6,259 nt of DNA from Burkholderiales bacterium. Lineage in GTDB: Bacteria > Pseudomonadota > Gammaproteobacteria > Burkholderiales > CAIKXV01. This document shows, piece after piece, positions 5,904 to 6,259 of the stretch. Each line of letters opens with the position of its first letter. Positions within the stretch are counted from its first letter, which is position 1. The position numbers were made by a program, and so were the translations under genes. The notes under the pieces are model-generated. The model was not told where the DNA came from, searched no databases, and worked only from the letters and a program-made list of their open reading frames with translations. The stretch covers positions 1 to 6,259 of the forward strand of contig JACMMK010000158.1 of the NCBI GenBank assembly GCA_014379045.1, read 5' to 3'.

Positions 5904-6259
5904 TCAGCGCATCAACGACAGCTGGCGTTGAATCTCGGCGATGTTGCGTTCGTGCCGCGAGACGGTATCCAGCCACTCGCGCAAGCGCGGGTCGGGGGGC
6001 CGGTCCGTGGGCGCCGGGTTCATCGCGGCAATCTGCTTGCGCGCATCGCCGAGCATGCGCTGTTCGTTCGCCAGTTCGCGCTCGACGATCTGGCGCGCCC
6101 GCGTATCCCGATCGCGCTGCTCGCCGCGTTCGACGCGCGGAAAATTCTCCGGTCCGGGATTGCCGCGCGCGGCAGGAGCCTCGGTTCGCGGACGCGATGC
6201 TGCGGGGGCGCCGTCGGTCGGCACGCCCGGAGACCCCAACGGCGCCTTCGCCGCCGGCG
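5904..6259 (-). CDS. C-terminal part of a DUF4124-like coiled-coil protein (5' end outside window)
   Basis: The visible 117 residues are the C-terminal part of a gene that runs off the right edge. The reading frame stays open to the last complete codon, and the only start-like codon near the edge (TTG at 6239) lies inside a Pro/Ala-rich linker, so I treat the 5' end as missing. The linker leads to FPRVERGEQRDRD, then a charged helix rich in Arg, Glu and Gln (about RARQIVERELANEQRML), and a final helix RHERNIAEIQRQLSLMR that ends the protein. This arrangement resembles the C-terminus of DUF4124-type proteins, often periplasmic, commonly found between glnA and ntrB in betaproteobacteria. The diagnostic N-terminal domain cannot be seen, so the family call is inference from the tail and context. 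Its function is unknown. It lies 187 bp upstream of ntrB on the same strand. Confidence 0.75.
   Translation of the reverse strand, partial: PAAKAPLGSPGVPTDGAPAASRPRTEAPAARGNPGPENFPRVERGEQRDRDTRARQIVERELANEQRMLGDARKQIAAMNPAPTDRPPDPRLREWLDTVSRHERNIAEIQRQLSLMR

Overview
The window is GC-rich DNA with the codon use and gene content of a proteobacterium, most likely a betaproteobacterium. The NtrB/NtrC pair, the short coiled-coil gene before ntrB, and a VPLPA-type C-terminal sorting signal all fit that group. The taxonomic call is inference from remembered family resemblance. No mobile element, rRNA, tRNA or CRISPR array was seen.

Layout. On the minus strand at the left lies malate synthase A (135-1727), the second enzyme of the glyoxylate shunt; no isocitrate lyase gene is in view. 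A 384-bp divergent intergenic region (1728-2111) follows. It carries a near-consensus sigma-54 promoter (1976-1991) pointing right into a secreted protein gene (2112-3029). That protein has a signal peptide, a papain/C39-like Cys/His/Asp signature and a VPLPA-CTERM tail, the type of signal recognised by exosortases. The gene ends 12 bases before a perfect 11-bp inverted repeat (3041-3067) and converges with the nitrogen-regulation genes. Those genes read leftwards: the 3' part of a coiled-coil gene (5904 to the right edge, resembling DUF4124-type proteins), then ntrB (4550-5716), then ntrC (3136-4542) after a 7-base gap. A second good sigma-54 promoter (5765-5780) lies just upstream of ntrB.

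How it fits together. NtrB (sensor kinase) and NtrC (sigma-54 activator) form the classical nitrogen-limitation switch; in related genomes glnA usually lies just beyond the coiled-coil gene, outside this window. The sigma-54 site before ntrB suggests that the pair drives its own transcription when nitrogen is scarce. The most interesting element is the sigma-54 promoter before the VPLPA-CTERM protein. It suggests that this exosortase substrate is controlled by an RpoN-dependent activator, either a PrsR-type regulator encoded elsewhere or, less likely, the adjacent NtrC. Malate synthase appears to be an unrelated metabolic neighbour.
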